Assembly: GCF_004210375.1 (NCBI RefSeq)
Contig: NC_134834.1
Location: 13,997,857 to 14,061,856, forward strand
Source: Tachypleus tridentatus
Taxonomy: Eukaryota; Arthropoda; Merostomata; Xiphosura; Limulidae
Direction of reading: 5' to 3'
Length of the DNA: 64,000 nucleotides
Position numbers and translations under genes: made by a program. The notes under the pieces were generated by a model. That model was not told where the DNA came from. It did no database searches and saw only the letters and a list, made by a program, of their open reading frames with translations. Positions 41,201-47,989 of the stretch are shown piece by piece; within the stretch, counting starts at the first letter, position 1, and each line of letters begins with the position of its first letter.

Positions 41201-44200
41201 TGATTGGTTTATTTCAGTGTTATTACACCCCCTTTTTCGTTTTTTGTCAGAGGGGGGGGGGCTGTATAATTGTATCAAATGGGAAAAATTATATAACTTT
41301 ACATACTTAAAAATGGCTGGTATGGGTAGAGAAAGCTCTTTGTAGAGGAGCGAACAACATTTCGACCTTTTTTGGTCATAGTGAACCTGGTGATAACCGA
41401 AGAACGTTGAAACATTGTTCGCTCCTCTACTAGTCTTTCCTCTACCCGTACCAGCCATTTTTATATAATTTTCTCTGCAAGTGGGTTTTCTTGTCATCAC
41501 AGATACTTATAGAACTTTCTTTTAAGACATTTTGTTATTTTGAGATAAAATGTCAAACCAAGTTCTCTAAAATATGCAGTACAAACTGGAGGAATTATAA
41601 TTGTTATGTCAGATAGATAACTTTATTTTCAATTATAGGATTCACTAAAGAGGTAAAGATTATTACAGAAAGTCTTTTTAACAGGAAGTGAAAACAATTC
41701 CTTGTACATATACTACAAAGGCATGTCCAAGCAAGTGTTAACTTTCAAGTTTGACACCGTGCGAAATGTGCTGGTAAGTTTGGATTTATTCATCATGGTG
41801 TGTTTTACACCCTATCACACCCTATATGTAGTTGAATGGGATGGTCGTGGACCTGGGAAAGGTTGGGAACTTAAGGGGTTGTAAAAAAAAAAGGAACGTT
41901 TTGTGATTACCCCAAAGCTACTCCCCTCCATTTTTATCATAACATGCACGTGTGAACGTAGACACTGTTGTTTAACTGTCAGTTATTTGTGTATTATAAC
42001 TTAACCATGACTAGTAACTCTCTAATTCATTACATTTTGATGTCTATTAACTTTTATGTAATAAAAAAAAAATTCAATGTCTTAATATCTCCCATCATTG
42101 CTAAGTCTCTGTTTTGAAGGTGTATTTCTGTAGCGTCATAATCTGAAGCTTTTGTTTTACCCTTTGCAACCAGATTAAATAATGATTAGGATACTGAGCA
42201 AACTTCCACATTTATGTGTATTGAATGATCAAGTGTGTAAGTCTGGAAAAACTTTTTATTTTGAAAATTGGGGGTGTGTGAAAAGAATTAAACCATCTGA
42301 TTGCTACTTTACATTGTTTGTTATTTTATTTAATTTCACATAAAGCTACACGAGGGCTATCTGCACTAGCAGTCCCTAATTTAGCAGTATAAGACTAGAG
42401 GGATACTCTTGGGCTACTTTTTTATCAACTAATAGTGGAATTGACTGTCACATTATAATGCCTTCACAGCTGAAAGGGCGAGCATGTTTGATGCGACAGG
42501 GATTCAAACCCTGGACTCTCAGATTACGAGTCGAACTCTTTAACCCACCTGGCCATGCCAGGTCTATGCTATGTTGTATAACAATATTTTGAAATAAGTT
42601 TTAAGACTCAGCTTTTAAATACAGAATGAATCCCATTAATTTCTGCACAAGCAAGATAAACACCTTTCCTGTGTCTAGCATAGTTCAACATTGGTAGTTT
42701 CATAGAGAACCAAAGTACAATTTATTCCTAAACATACAAGTATTGCATTATCTTTTGAATAATGTAATGAATTAGCACATCAGTCATGAAACAAAGGGAC
42801 TTTCTAAGTTGTATGATTTTGTCAAAACCAGCTGAACCTTTCTGTTCTACTCCTCTGTTTGTTTGAAGGCTGGCACGGCCTGGAGGTCAAGGCACTTGAC
42901 CTCTCGATTTTCAGTTCAAATACCACCACCAAACATGCTCACTCTATCAGCTGTTATAAATGTATGGTCAATCCTATATTTAATTAGAATAACTTGAGTT
43001 TGCAGTAGGTATTATTCATGAAATCCTTCCAAGCAGTCGGTCACTTCGACATTAGAAACAGCTAGTGCAAATAACTCGTGTAAAATTCCATAGAGAAAAA
43101 ACAAACTATTTGAATAAATTCGTGTGTATTCTCGAACATTTTTCTGGAATTCTCTGTATCTTCCATTCAGTTTTGAGCAAACTCATGCTACCTTGTAGCT
43201 ACAAATAAAAATAAAATTGATAATTTTAAGTTGACTGGTAATATAGAAGATTTAGAACATTATTGGAGATTGAGAAAGTTGGTGAACCAGGAAATTGGGA
43301 CATTGAAAAAGATGCATGACAAAATGACTGAAGAGTTAAATATTAACAGTTTGGATTTTTTTAAAAGTGAATTAAGATTTCATATAATGTTATGATGGGG
43401 GTATGACTCTTGTGGGATGATGAAGGAAGGCTTGTATCTGATGGGTTGTTAAATTCTTTTTCTTCAGTTTTTACAAATGAAGACTTAAGTACTATTTCTC
43501 ATCTTGAGTAATTGATTAATGAAAACAAAGTTGAAGATAATTCAATAAATTTTGAGCTTTGGAAAATAAAATTGGCAAGTGTTTTTTAAAGAATAAAGCT
43601 TCTGTCAGATAATGTTTCCTCAAGGGATTTAAGGAAAGTCAAGGACTTTATGTGAGCCACTTGCCACAATTTTTGGGAAGTCCTTGAACTGTGGCAGGTA
43701 CCAACAGATTGGAAATTAGCTAATGTTGTTTCTGTCTTTAAGGGAGGTAATAGAAATTGTCCCAATAATTATAGCCCTATTGTTTTTGAGTTTTGGAAAG
43801 TTTAATAATAATGATAAAAAAAAAAACTTTGCAAAGTTTAGAATTTTATTGGATAGTCAGTATTGGTTTCCCTGAAGACAAATCTTGATGTACGAGTCTT
43901 TTGGCATTCTTTGAAAATGGTACTGGATTTTCAGAAAGCAAGTGACAAGATTTGTAAAGAAACGCATCTCTATAAGTGTGGAGGATGAGGTAACTAATTG
44001 GATAGAAGAGTGGCTTGAGGGGGGAGCAGAGGGCTCTTATAAGTAGAGTTCAGTCAAACTGGATTAATGTTTTTGATTTTACAGTAATGACATAGATCAA
44101 GGAGTGGCCAACAAATTCTGTAAATGTACTGATGATATTAAGGTCTTGGGTGTTGATGGCTGTGAAGAGGATGTTACTGATTTACAAAAGGATTTAGATC

Positions 44201-47200
44201 ATTTATTGAGTTGGACAAATAAATGGTGGATGGATTTTAATTATAATAAATACAAGATACTGCATGTGGGTTATTACTAAATTATGTTTTGGATATGGAT
44301 AACCTTAATGTCCCAAAATAAAAGGACCTTGGTGTATTAGATGATCAGTCTTTTAAGCCATCCAAGTAGTGTGCTCTTGTCAGTGGTATGGCAAATAGTA
44401 TTTTAGGTTGTATCTACAGAAATATTGAATACAAGTCTAAAGAGGTTATTTAACTGGTTAGGCCACATTTAGAATATTGTTCAGTCTTGGGTTCCTTACC
44501 TTAAAGACATTGAATTCTTCAAAGGGTTACTAAAATGTTTGCCATATAAAGAGAGGATGAAATCTTCATATTGTTTTCTCTTAAAAAGAAAGAGTTGGAA
44601 TCTGATTGAAATGTCTAAGATTGTAAAAGGAATTAATACTGTTGATGAATCAACACAAGTATAGATGTAGGTCAGGTAGAAGCTGTCTTCAGCTGAGACA
44701 GTTTTTTATATTTTAAATAAGAGTGGTTGGTTTATGGAATGGATTACCTTCAGATATTGTGGAGACAGTGAATTTGACTGAGTTAAAAACAAAGCTTGAT
44801 AGGTTTATGAGTGATAAGGCTTTAATAGTTTTTAACAGTTTTAGTTTGGGTTAAAGGATGGGAAAGCCAACATGGACCAGTAGGTCCCTGAACATTATTT
44901 TGATTGGTTAACAGATCTCATATCACGTTTTAAAATATACCATTTTAGATCACTGATTTACACACTTTTCTGAGTTCAAAATGCCTCGTGGACTATTTTT
45001 ATTTGTAAGAGAAGTATAATAAAAATATTTTAACCAAAAATTGTGTTTCTTCAGAAGCTTCAGCCTTTTAGGTTTACCAACTCTTAAACCAGTTGTGATT
45101 CTTGTAGTTGTATTAATGCTAAATGTGTGTCCTTTCCAATTCTTAAAGTAATTAGGGTAACTTGTATATTTGTGTGATAATATCTGTCAGTTTAAAGTAT
45201 TGCTTGTGGGGATTATACAGGGTGTTTGGAAAGTCACTTTGCACTTGTATGTGATTACAAAACTGCACAGTGACTTTCCGAACACCATGTATTTTTATAT
45301 GGTGTCAACTTTTTAGGTTTTCTTTTTCTCCATCAAATTAATGTTAAGTGTTGAAAAATTTACTGGAATGAATCAGAATAGTTTATATTTTTATTATTTT
45401 AACTAAATAATACACTTTGTGTTAAACCTTCCATTACTGAGTTTAAAGAAAGATAATATTTTATTTATACCATGTCTTGGTAATTTTTGTGCCTAAATTA
45501 TCTTTAAACAAAGATTAAATAATGTGTGTCTAGAACTGAATAGTTAGAAGAATATTCTGAATAATCCTCAGTCATTAATCCAATTAAACTATAACGATTG
45601 AACAGTTAGAATAATATTCTGATTAATCCTCAGTCATTAATCCAATTAAACTCCCACATAGGACTTGGACAGATTGAATAATATAAAAATAAGTGTACAA
45701 AATAATTTGACAAGTTGATCATTGTTATGAGTTGTGACAATTTGCATAAACTAAACAATTGTGAAAAATTGTAATTTTAATATTTTGATTACATGAATAG
45801 TAATAATCTAAAGCAGTAATAATTGTAAACTAACTGTATGCTTTTATCCAACACTAACTGATGCTCATAGATAATTTGTAAATTGAATTAACTGTCCAGC
45901 TCAACTTATGGAAAGAAAGTTACTTTGTGAAGACGGACAAACTGGCGTTTGACAGGGAGAACGTTACTTTGTGAAGACGGACAAACTGGCGTTTGATAGC
46001 GAGAACGTTACTTTGTGAAGACGGACAAACTGGCGTTTGACAGCGAGAACGTTACTTTGTGAAGACGGACAAACTGGCGTTTGACAGCGAGAACGTTACT
46101 TTGTGAAGACGGACAAACTGGCGTTTGACAGCGAGAACGTTACTTTGTGAAGACGGACAAACTGGCGTTTGACAGCGAGAACGTTACTTTGTGAAGACGG
46201 ACAAACTGGCGTTTGACAGCGAGAACGTTACTTTGTGAAGACGGACAAACTGGCGTTTGACAGCGAGAACGTTACTTTGTGAAGACGGACAAACTGGCGT
46301 TTGACAGCGAGAACGTTACTTTGTGAAGACGGACAAACTGGCGTTTGACAGCGAGAACGTTACTTTGTGAAGACGGACAAACTGGCGTTTGACAGCGAGA
46401 ACGTTACTTTGTGAAGACGGACAAACTGGCGTTTGACAGGGAGAACGTTACTTTGTGAAGACGGACAAACTGGCGTTTGACAGCGAGAACGTTACTTTGT
46501 CACATCTGATACAAGTCACTGCTTCATGTTACATTGTCCTACTAACATAATTTGTTTCCTGTTCTAAAGGAGAAAGACAGAAAGGATGAAGAGACAAATG
46601 AATTTGTTAGCGCCGTCTGTTGGAGAATGGTAAGTGATTTTTACAGTTGTTTTATTGAAATCCATTAGTTGCTTGTAATTAAACGTTCGTAAGAGCTAAT
46701 TTTGCATTAGTTTTCTGTTATTAATGGAGTTCTCTCTAAATCCTTGTATGATGCAACCCAGTACAGTACAGTAAATCATGTTTTTCAAAAAATAACCCGT
46801 TCATTTTGGTGGGTATCTCGTGCATGAGTTATTTCACGTAGAATACAGGTTTCTGTCTCGTGGGTTATACGAACATTAAGGGTGTGTTTGTACTTTATGT
46901 ATCAAGAAATACTGTCATAATATTTGGTTCTTGCCAAGTTATGTGATAATTATTGGTATATACATATAGACTGTTTCCTTCAACATTACAGGGAACTAAC
47001 GTTGTTGTAGCAGCTAACAGTCAAGGAAACATAAAAGTAAGTTTGTCTCATTTGTATTGGAGTCGTACAAGTGACTCAGATTTGTTACATAACGCTGGAT
47101 ACTTTGATCTTAAAACAAGTGAAATAAAACTTTGAAAACAAAACGTTTTTTTCTCACTCGTAGGTTCAGTTTTTAGATATTGTGTCGTACATTTTGATGA

Positions 47201-47809
47201 TCTGTGCGGACTGTTATAACTTCGGTAAAATAAGTGTTTACACCCTCACAATTTAACTTTCATGTTGTCATTACAATCGTGGAATCAACCAAAGTTGAAA
47301 AGTAGATTTTAATAATAACTTTTAATTGAAAATGTGAAACAAAGCTGAATTTGAATAATTATATACAGTGAACAATATTTTTGAATGGTTAAATAAACAG
47401 AGCACAAAAGAAAGAACTTGAGTTGATTGATGTTGGATACTCCTGATTTCACTAATGAATTAAAATTTCACTCGAGATTCTGGATAAGGTTTATTCTGTT
47501 TAATTACTTCAAAGGACAATAACAACTAAAATGTAACTGTAGATAATTTGTTTTAAATGTCTGGAAAAAATATATTAAGGTATAGAATATGGTAACATTT
47601 TGAAAGTTTAAAATCATTACTTTAGGTGTGAGTAGTAATTCTGCTTTGCATCAAAATATCTCTTGTTTTGGTAAGAACACATTTTTAAACTGAACTTGGA
47701 CTCCATTATTTTCTTCACAAATATTTTGTATCTTTTAATGTACGTGATTTTGTTTAGAATTATTATAAGTATGTCATTTGTTTTTTTACAGGTGCTAGAA
47801 CTTGTATGA
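15702..47809 (+). CDS. COP1: COP1 E3 ubiquitin-protein ligase, 20 visible exons (5' end missing)
   Basis: COP1 is a RING-type E3 ligase that binds substrates through a WD40 propeller and, in animals, works with DET1/DDB1/CUL4 or alone to degrade transcription factors. The visible exons join in phase to about 582 residues (animal COP1 is ~730). In order they give the second RING half (NRCPKC), a coiled coil, a basic ARRKR stretch beside [10 protein letters not shown], and a seven-blade WD40 region with [10 protein letters not shown] and [12 protein letters not shown], ending VLELV-stop. Exons: 15702-15799, 16739-16803, 17504-17623, 19358-19425, 19901-19960, 20356-20397, 22900-23028, 24158-24284, 24992-25124, 30810-30870, 32470-32552, 34076-34184, 35355-35436, 36533-36649, 38580-38697, 40302-40426, 41685-41773, 46570-46629, 46992-47036, 47792-47809. 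Every intron is GT-AG and every phase fits, except for one missing base in the exon at 19,358. The orthology call is very strong. Confidence 0.96.
16739..16803 (+). CDS. COP1: COP1 exon: post-RING helix
   Basis: Acceptor TTTTATTTAG and donor GTAAGC. It encodes [20 protein letters not shown], matching the NELI..KQ segment after the COP1 RING. Confidence 0.9.
17224..17266. repeat. (GT)n microsatellite in a COP1 intron
   Basis: About 21 uninterrupted GT/TG dinucleotides. Confidence 0.97.
17504..17623 (+). CDS. COP1: COP1 exon: start of coiled coil
   Basis: Forty in-phase codons with [20 protein letters not shown], the conserved LANVNLMLELL..KK region. Donor GTAAGA. Confidence 0.94.
18496..18699 (+). 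other. Unrecognised 68-codon open frame behind a good acceptor, in a COP1 intron
   Basis: After TTCATCCACAG a frame begins with KPGINI and runs 67 residues to TAG at 18,697-18,699. It contains [20 protein letters not shown] and [15 protein letters not shown]. Composition looks coding-like: mixed charge, no repeat, codon use similar to the nearby exons. The frame starts in phase 0, the phase in which the preceding COP1 exon ends, so an alternative terminal exon is formally possible. It has no resemblance to known COP1 sequence, so a retro-copied gene fragment or a chance frame are equally open. Confidence 0.3.
18732..18976. mobile_element. MITE with mariner/Tc1-like terminal inverted repeats
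   Basis: The left end, ACAGGATGTTCTGAAAGTCA, and the right end, TGACTTTCCGAACACCCTGT, are inverted copies with a few mismatches, about 245 bp apart and flanked by TA. No transposase frame is inside, so this is a non-autonomous element. Confidence 0.75.
19358..19425 (+). CDS. COP1: COP1 exon: coiled coil, carries a 1-base deletion
   Basis: The exon is 68 bases although both neighbouring exon junctions are phase 0. The frame reads QLQLLKEF. One extra T in the TTTT at 19,394-19,397 would then allow [10 protein letters not shown], which continues perfectly into the next exon (VLDQINKEI) and matches the family coiled coil. As given, the frame hits TGA at 19,424-19,426. This is most likely an assembly error in a homopolymer. 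Confidence 0.85.
19901..19960 (+). CDS. COP1: COP1 exon: coiled coil
   Basis: Twenty codons, [20 protein letters not shown], between TTTTTGTTGTAG and GTATGT. Heptad-like leucine/isoleucine spacing. Confidence 0.92.
20356..20397 (+). CDS. COP1: COP1 exon: short linker
   Basis: Fourteen codons beginning EMIQDHQLV between TTTATATAG and GTAAGT. The EEM junction matches the family. The rest is the variable linker. Confidence 0.8.
22900..23028 (+). CDS. COP1: COP1 exon: variable linker
   Basis: Forty-three codons, Ser/Asn/Thr-rich, between TTTTCTCAG and GTAAGT, ending [10 protein letters not shown]. This corresponds to the PPGFSGS region that precedes the basic stretch. Confidence 0.85.
24158..24284 (+). 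CDS. COP1: COP1 exon: basic stretch and [10 protein letters not shown] motif
   Basis: [20 protein letters not shown] is nearly invariant in animal COP1. Acceptor GCCCGTTTAG and donor GTTAGT; it ends in phase 1. Confidence 0.95.
24992..25124 (+). CDS. COP1: COP1 exon: entry to the WD40 propeller
   Basis: [20 protein letters not shown], then [13 protein letters not shown], between TTGACACAG and GTGAGA. Phases 1 in and 2 out agree with the neighbours. Confidence 0.95.
25125..26460. other. COP1 intron flank left of the giant minisatellite
   Basis: No feature except a short second-family SINE piece (GATGTGGCTTTGCTATAACA, 26,090-26,109). Confidence 0.4.
26476..30144. repeat. Giant minisatellite, 36/37-bp unit, about 100 copies
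   Basis: The unit core is ACTTTGTGCAGTGGGATAAG followed by CTAATGCCATTT. Units of 36 bp end in TTTT; 37-bp units end in TTTTT or TTTAG. The 37-bp variants and the GTAGGATA variant cluster at both edges, while the centre (about 27.4-28.5 and 28.8-29.5 kb) is almost uniform 36-bp GTGGGATA units. One unit near 28,050 is truncated to about 24 bp. Because 36 is divisible by three, both strands show long open frames: a 12-residue period with [12 protein letters not shown] on the minus strand and [12 protein letters not shown] on the plus strand. These are side effects of the repeat inside an intron. Confidence 0.97.
30145..30809. other. COP1 intron flank right of the giant minisatellite
   Basis: It holds a weak tRNA-like, SINE-related segment at about 30,236-30,330 (ATGGCCTGATGGCTAAGATT) and otherwise nothing recognisable. 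Confidence 0.35.
30810..30870 (+). CDS. COP1: COP1 exon: first WD40 blade
   Basis: [20 protein letters not shown] between CCACCCACAG and GTAAGT. The single leading base completes a Ser codon with the previous exon. Confidence 0.95.
32470..32552 (+). CDS. COP1: COP1 exon: WD40, 3' edge seeds a minisatellite
   Basis: [20 protein letters not shown], then MVCNSKI, ending in AG and the donor GTTAGT at 32,553. The phase-2 AG joins C of the next exon to give Ser (CNSKISCISW). The last 18 exon bases and the donor form the first copy of the 36-bp array that follows. Confidence 0.94.
32533..33184. repeat. 36-bp minisatellite seeded from a COP1 exon end plus splice donor
   Basis: About 18 units of 36 bp. 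The first is the exon end GTGTAATTCAAAAATCAG plus the intron start GTTAGTTCAGTTGTGGAT. Later units read GTGTAATTTAAAAATCGG plus SCAGTTCCGTTGTGGAT-like sequence, so the exon-derived part matches at 16 of 18 positions. The plus-strand frame of the exon stays open into the array (CNSKI becoming CNLKI) until TAA at 32,686-32,688. Four units read CGG|GTCAGT, a plausible donor, at 32,625, 32,661, 32,697 and about 33,129. Confidence 0.93.
33185..34075. other. COP1 intron
   Basis: AT-rich with no further feature. It ends in the weak acceptor TATGTTCAAG before the exon at 34,076. Confidence 0.4.
34076..34184 (+). CDS. COP1: COP1 exon: WD40 blade
   Basis: [20 protein letters not shown], then [12 protein letters not shown]. 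The SDYEGTVxxWD stretch is a WD40 D-strand. One leading base; ends in phase 0 with donor GTATGG. Confidence 0.96.
34727..34925. mobile_element. Decayed SINE pieces in a COP1 intron
   Basis: Faint second-family sequence (about 34,727-34,830) is followed by first-family sequence (TGACTAGCTGCCTTCCCTCT, about 34,885). Both are strongly diverged. Confidence 0.35.
35355..35436 (+). CDS. COP1: COP1 exon: WD40 blade
   Basis: [20 protein letters not shown], then SGSDDSK, between TGTGCATCTAG and GTATGT. Leaves in phase 1. Confidence 0.96.
36140..36305. repeat. Short minisatellite, ~41-bp unit, in a COP1 intron
   Basis: About four copies of GAGTTGGTGGTGTTGATTTG followed by TTATCTTTTAATTTATAACA. Each copy boundary reads TTTATAACAG|GAG, which resembles a 3' splice site. 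Confidence 0.85.
36533..36649 (+). CDS. COP1: COP1 exon: WD40 blade
   Basis: [20 protein letters not shown], then [19 protein letters not shown]. Acceptor CGTTCCGTAG; the two leading bases join G of the previous exon to give Val. Confidence 0.96.
36650..37940. other. COP1 intron
   Basis: AT-rich. No supported feature before the hairpin at 37,945. Confidence 0.4.
37945..38048. repeat. Hairpin with 39-bp arms
   Basis: The arms at 37,945-37,983 and 38,010-38,048 are reverse complements with about three mismatches, around a 26-base loop. A 16-base direct repeat, TTTAAAGTATGTATAA, occurs in the loop and again just after the right arm. Possibly a small fold-back transposon. Confidence 0.8.
38093..38241. 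mobile_element. Fold-back element, ~60-bp arms, hammerhead-like core
   Basis: The left arm starts AAAAACGGCTCGTTTGGGTT and the right arm is its reverse complement. Inside are GAGGAGCGAACAACGTTTCG and, inverted, CGTTGTTCGCTCCTC. On the minus strand CCTGACAATGACC...GTTCGAAACGTTG resembles the CUGANGA...GAAA layout of hammerhead ribozymes known from Penelope-like elements, but the G of the core is replaced (CTGACAA). A related copy lies at 41,309-41,462. Confidence 0.65.
38580..38697 (+). CDS. COP1: COP1 exon: WD40 blade
   Basis: [20 protein letters not shown], then [20 protein letters not shown]. Acceptor TTTCGTTTCAG and donor GTAAGT. Leaves in phase 2. Confidence 0.96.
39003..39125 (-). mobile_element. 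SINE, second family, decayed
   Basis: GCACAAAGTTACACAATGGGCT, then ATTGAAACCAGGTTTTTAG and GTACTGCTGTGCCACAGG, match the order of segments at 11,848-11,968. Confidence 0.55.
39790..40320. repeat. 56/57-bp minisatellite seeded from a COP1 splice acceptor plus exon start
   Basis: Each unit contains ATCCTATAG followed by TTCTACAGATAGCCAGTTGA, which is the acceptor and first bases of the real exon at 40,302. Exon-like starts fall at 39,799, 39,855, 39,911, 39,968, 40,025, 40,082, 40,139, 40,195 and 40,251, then the genuine one at 40,302. In the decoys the exon copy breaks off after AAAT and becomes TTGAACCTGAATG; only the last goes on to TTATGGAAC (Leu-Trp-Asn). Confidence 0.95.
40302..40426 (+). 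CDS. COP1: COP1 exon: WD40 blade, downstream of decoy acceptors
   Basis: [20 protein letters not shown], then [20 protein letters not shown]. One base in (completing Ala), one out; donor GTGAGT. It is almost identical to animal COP1 in the [12 protein letters not shown] stretch. The start was chosen because only this copy of the repeat continues into the WD40 sequence. Confidence 0.95.
41309..41462. mobile_element. Fold-back element, second copy
   Basis: The arms begin AAATGGCTGGTATGGGTAGA and end in its reverse complement. They share GAGGAGCGAACAAC with the copy at 38,093. Both arms carry a GACC...GGTCGAAA-type or AACC...GTTGAAAC-type segment. Confidence 0.65.
41685..41773 (+). CDS. COP1: COP1 exon: WD40 blade
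   Basis: [20 protein letters not shown], then KFDTVRNVL, between TTTTAACAG and GTAAGT. Ends in phase 0. Confidence 0.96.
42315..42565 (-). mobile_element. tRNA-derived SINE, first family
   Basis: TTTCACATAAAGCTACACGA, CCCTAATTTAGCAGTATAAG, and a reversed B box GGGATTCAAACCC. It has an internal deletion of about 40 bases relative to the copy at 13,101. Confidence 0.82.
42866..42990 (+). mobile_element. Truncated first-family SINE (tRNA head side)
   Basis: GGCTGGCACGGCCTGGAGGT and CAGTTCAAATACCACC followed by CCAAACATGCTCAC match the head of the copy at 7,381. The tail is absent. Confidence 0.65.
43220..44900 (+). mobile_element. Degenerate non-LTR retrotransposon (LINE, CR1/jockey-like)
   Basis: The coding traces run in order on the plus strand but in broken frames: a pre-RT part with SVFTNEDL, then [20 protein letters not shown] followed by YSPI, then a DID...[12 protein letters not shown] stretch corresponding to the FADD catalytic motif, then [20 protein letters not shown], and a C-terminal part with [19 protein letters not shown]. 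These match the standard order of LINE reverse transcriptase blocks. The catalytic F-A-D-D is read as CTDD, and stops and shifts occur throughout, so the copy is dead. Confidence 0.82.
45216..45292. mobile_element. Minimal MITE made of two inverted terminal repeats
   Basis: ACAGGGTGTTTGGAAAGTCA and, 30 bases later, TGACTTTCCGAACACCATGT. These are the termini of the element at 18,732 with nearly all the interior lost. Confidence 0.75.
45530..45655. repeat. Direct duplication of ~67 bp
   Basis: AATCCTCAGTCATTAATCCA and its flanks occur twice in succession with a few differences. Confidence 0.75.
45915..46500. repeat. 44-bp minisatellite upstream of a COP1 exon
   Basis: About 13 nearly identical 44-bp units with GAAGACGGACAAACTGGCGT and GACAGCGAGAACG. 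Each unit has four CpG sites in an otherwise CpG-poor AT-rich intron. The array ends about 70 bases before the COP1 exon at 46,570. Confidence 0.95.
46570..46629 (+). CDS. COP1: COP1 exon: last WD40 blade
   Basis: [20 protein letters not shown] between CCTGTTCTAAAG and GTAAGT. Phase 0 at both ends. Confidence 0.95.
46992..47036 (+). CDS. COP1: COP1 exon: last WD40 blade
   Basis: [15 protein letters not shown] between AACATTACAG and GTAAGT. Matches the NVLIAANSQGTIK segment of the family. Confidence 0.95.
47792..47809 (+). CDS. COP1: COP1 terminal exon
   Basis: VLELV followed by TGA, after the acceptor TTTTTTTACAG. The C-terminus is the same as in animal COP1. Confidence 0.95.
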   Translation: MLELV

Positions 47810-47901
47810 AGTTAGAGAAATTAGGAGTGAAACTGAATCGTCTCTAGGTATTAGTACTTAACACAGTACAAACTTGTAGATACTTGGCCATCTATATTGT
47901 C

Positions 47902-47907
47902 AATAAA
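47902..47907 (+). terminator. Probable COP1 polyadenylation signal
   Basis: AATAAA 93 bases after the stop codon. A second possible signal (AAATAAAAATC) lies near 47,948. Confidence 0.5.
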
Positions 47908-47989
47908 TCCTTATTAACCATGTATAAACATTAGTTGTTTTTTTTTAAATAAAAATCAAAATAAAAACTGATTCAGTTCTAACAGCAGT

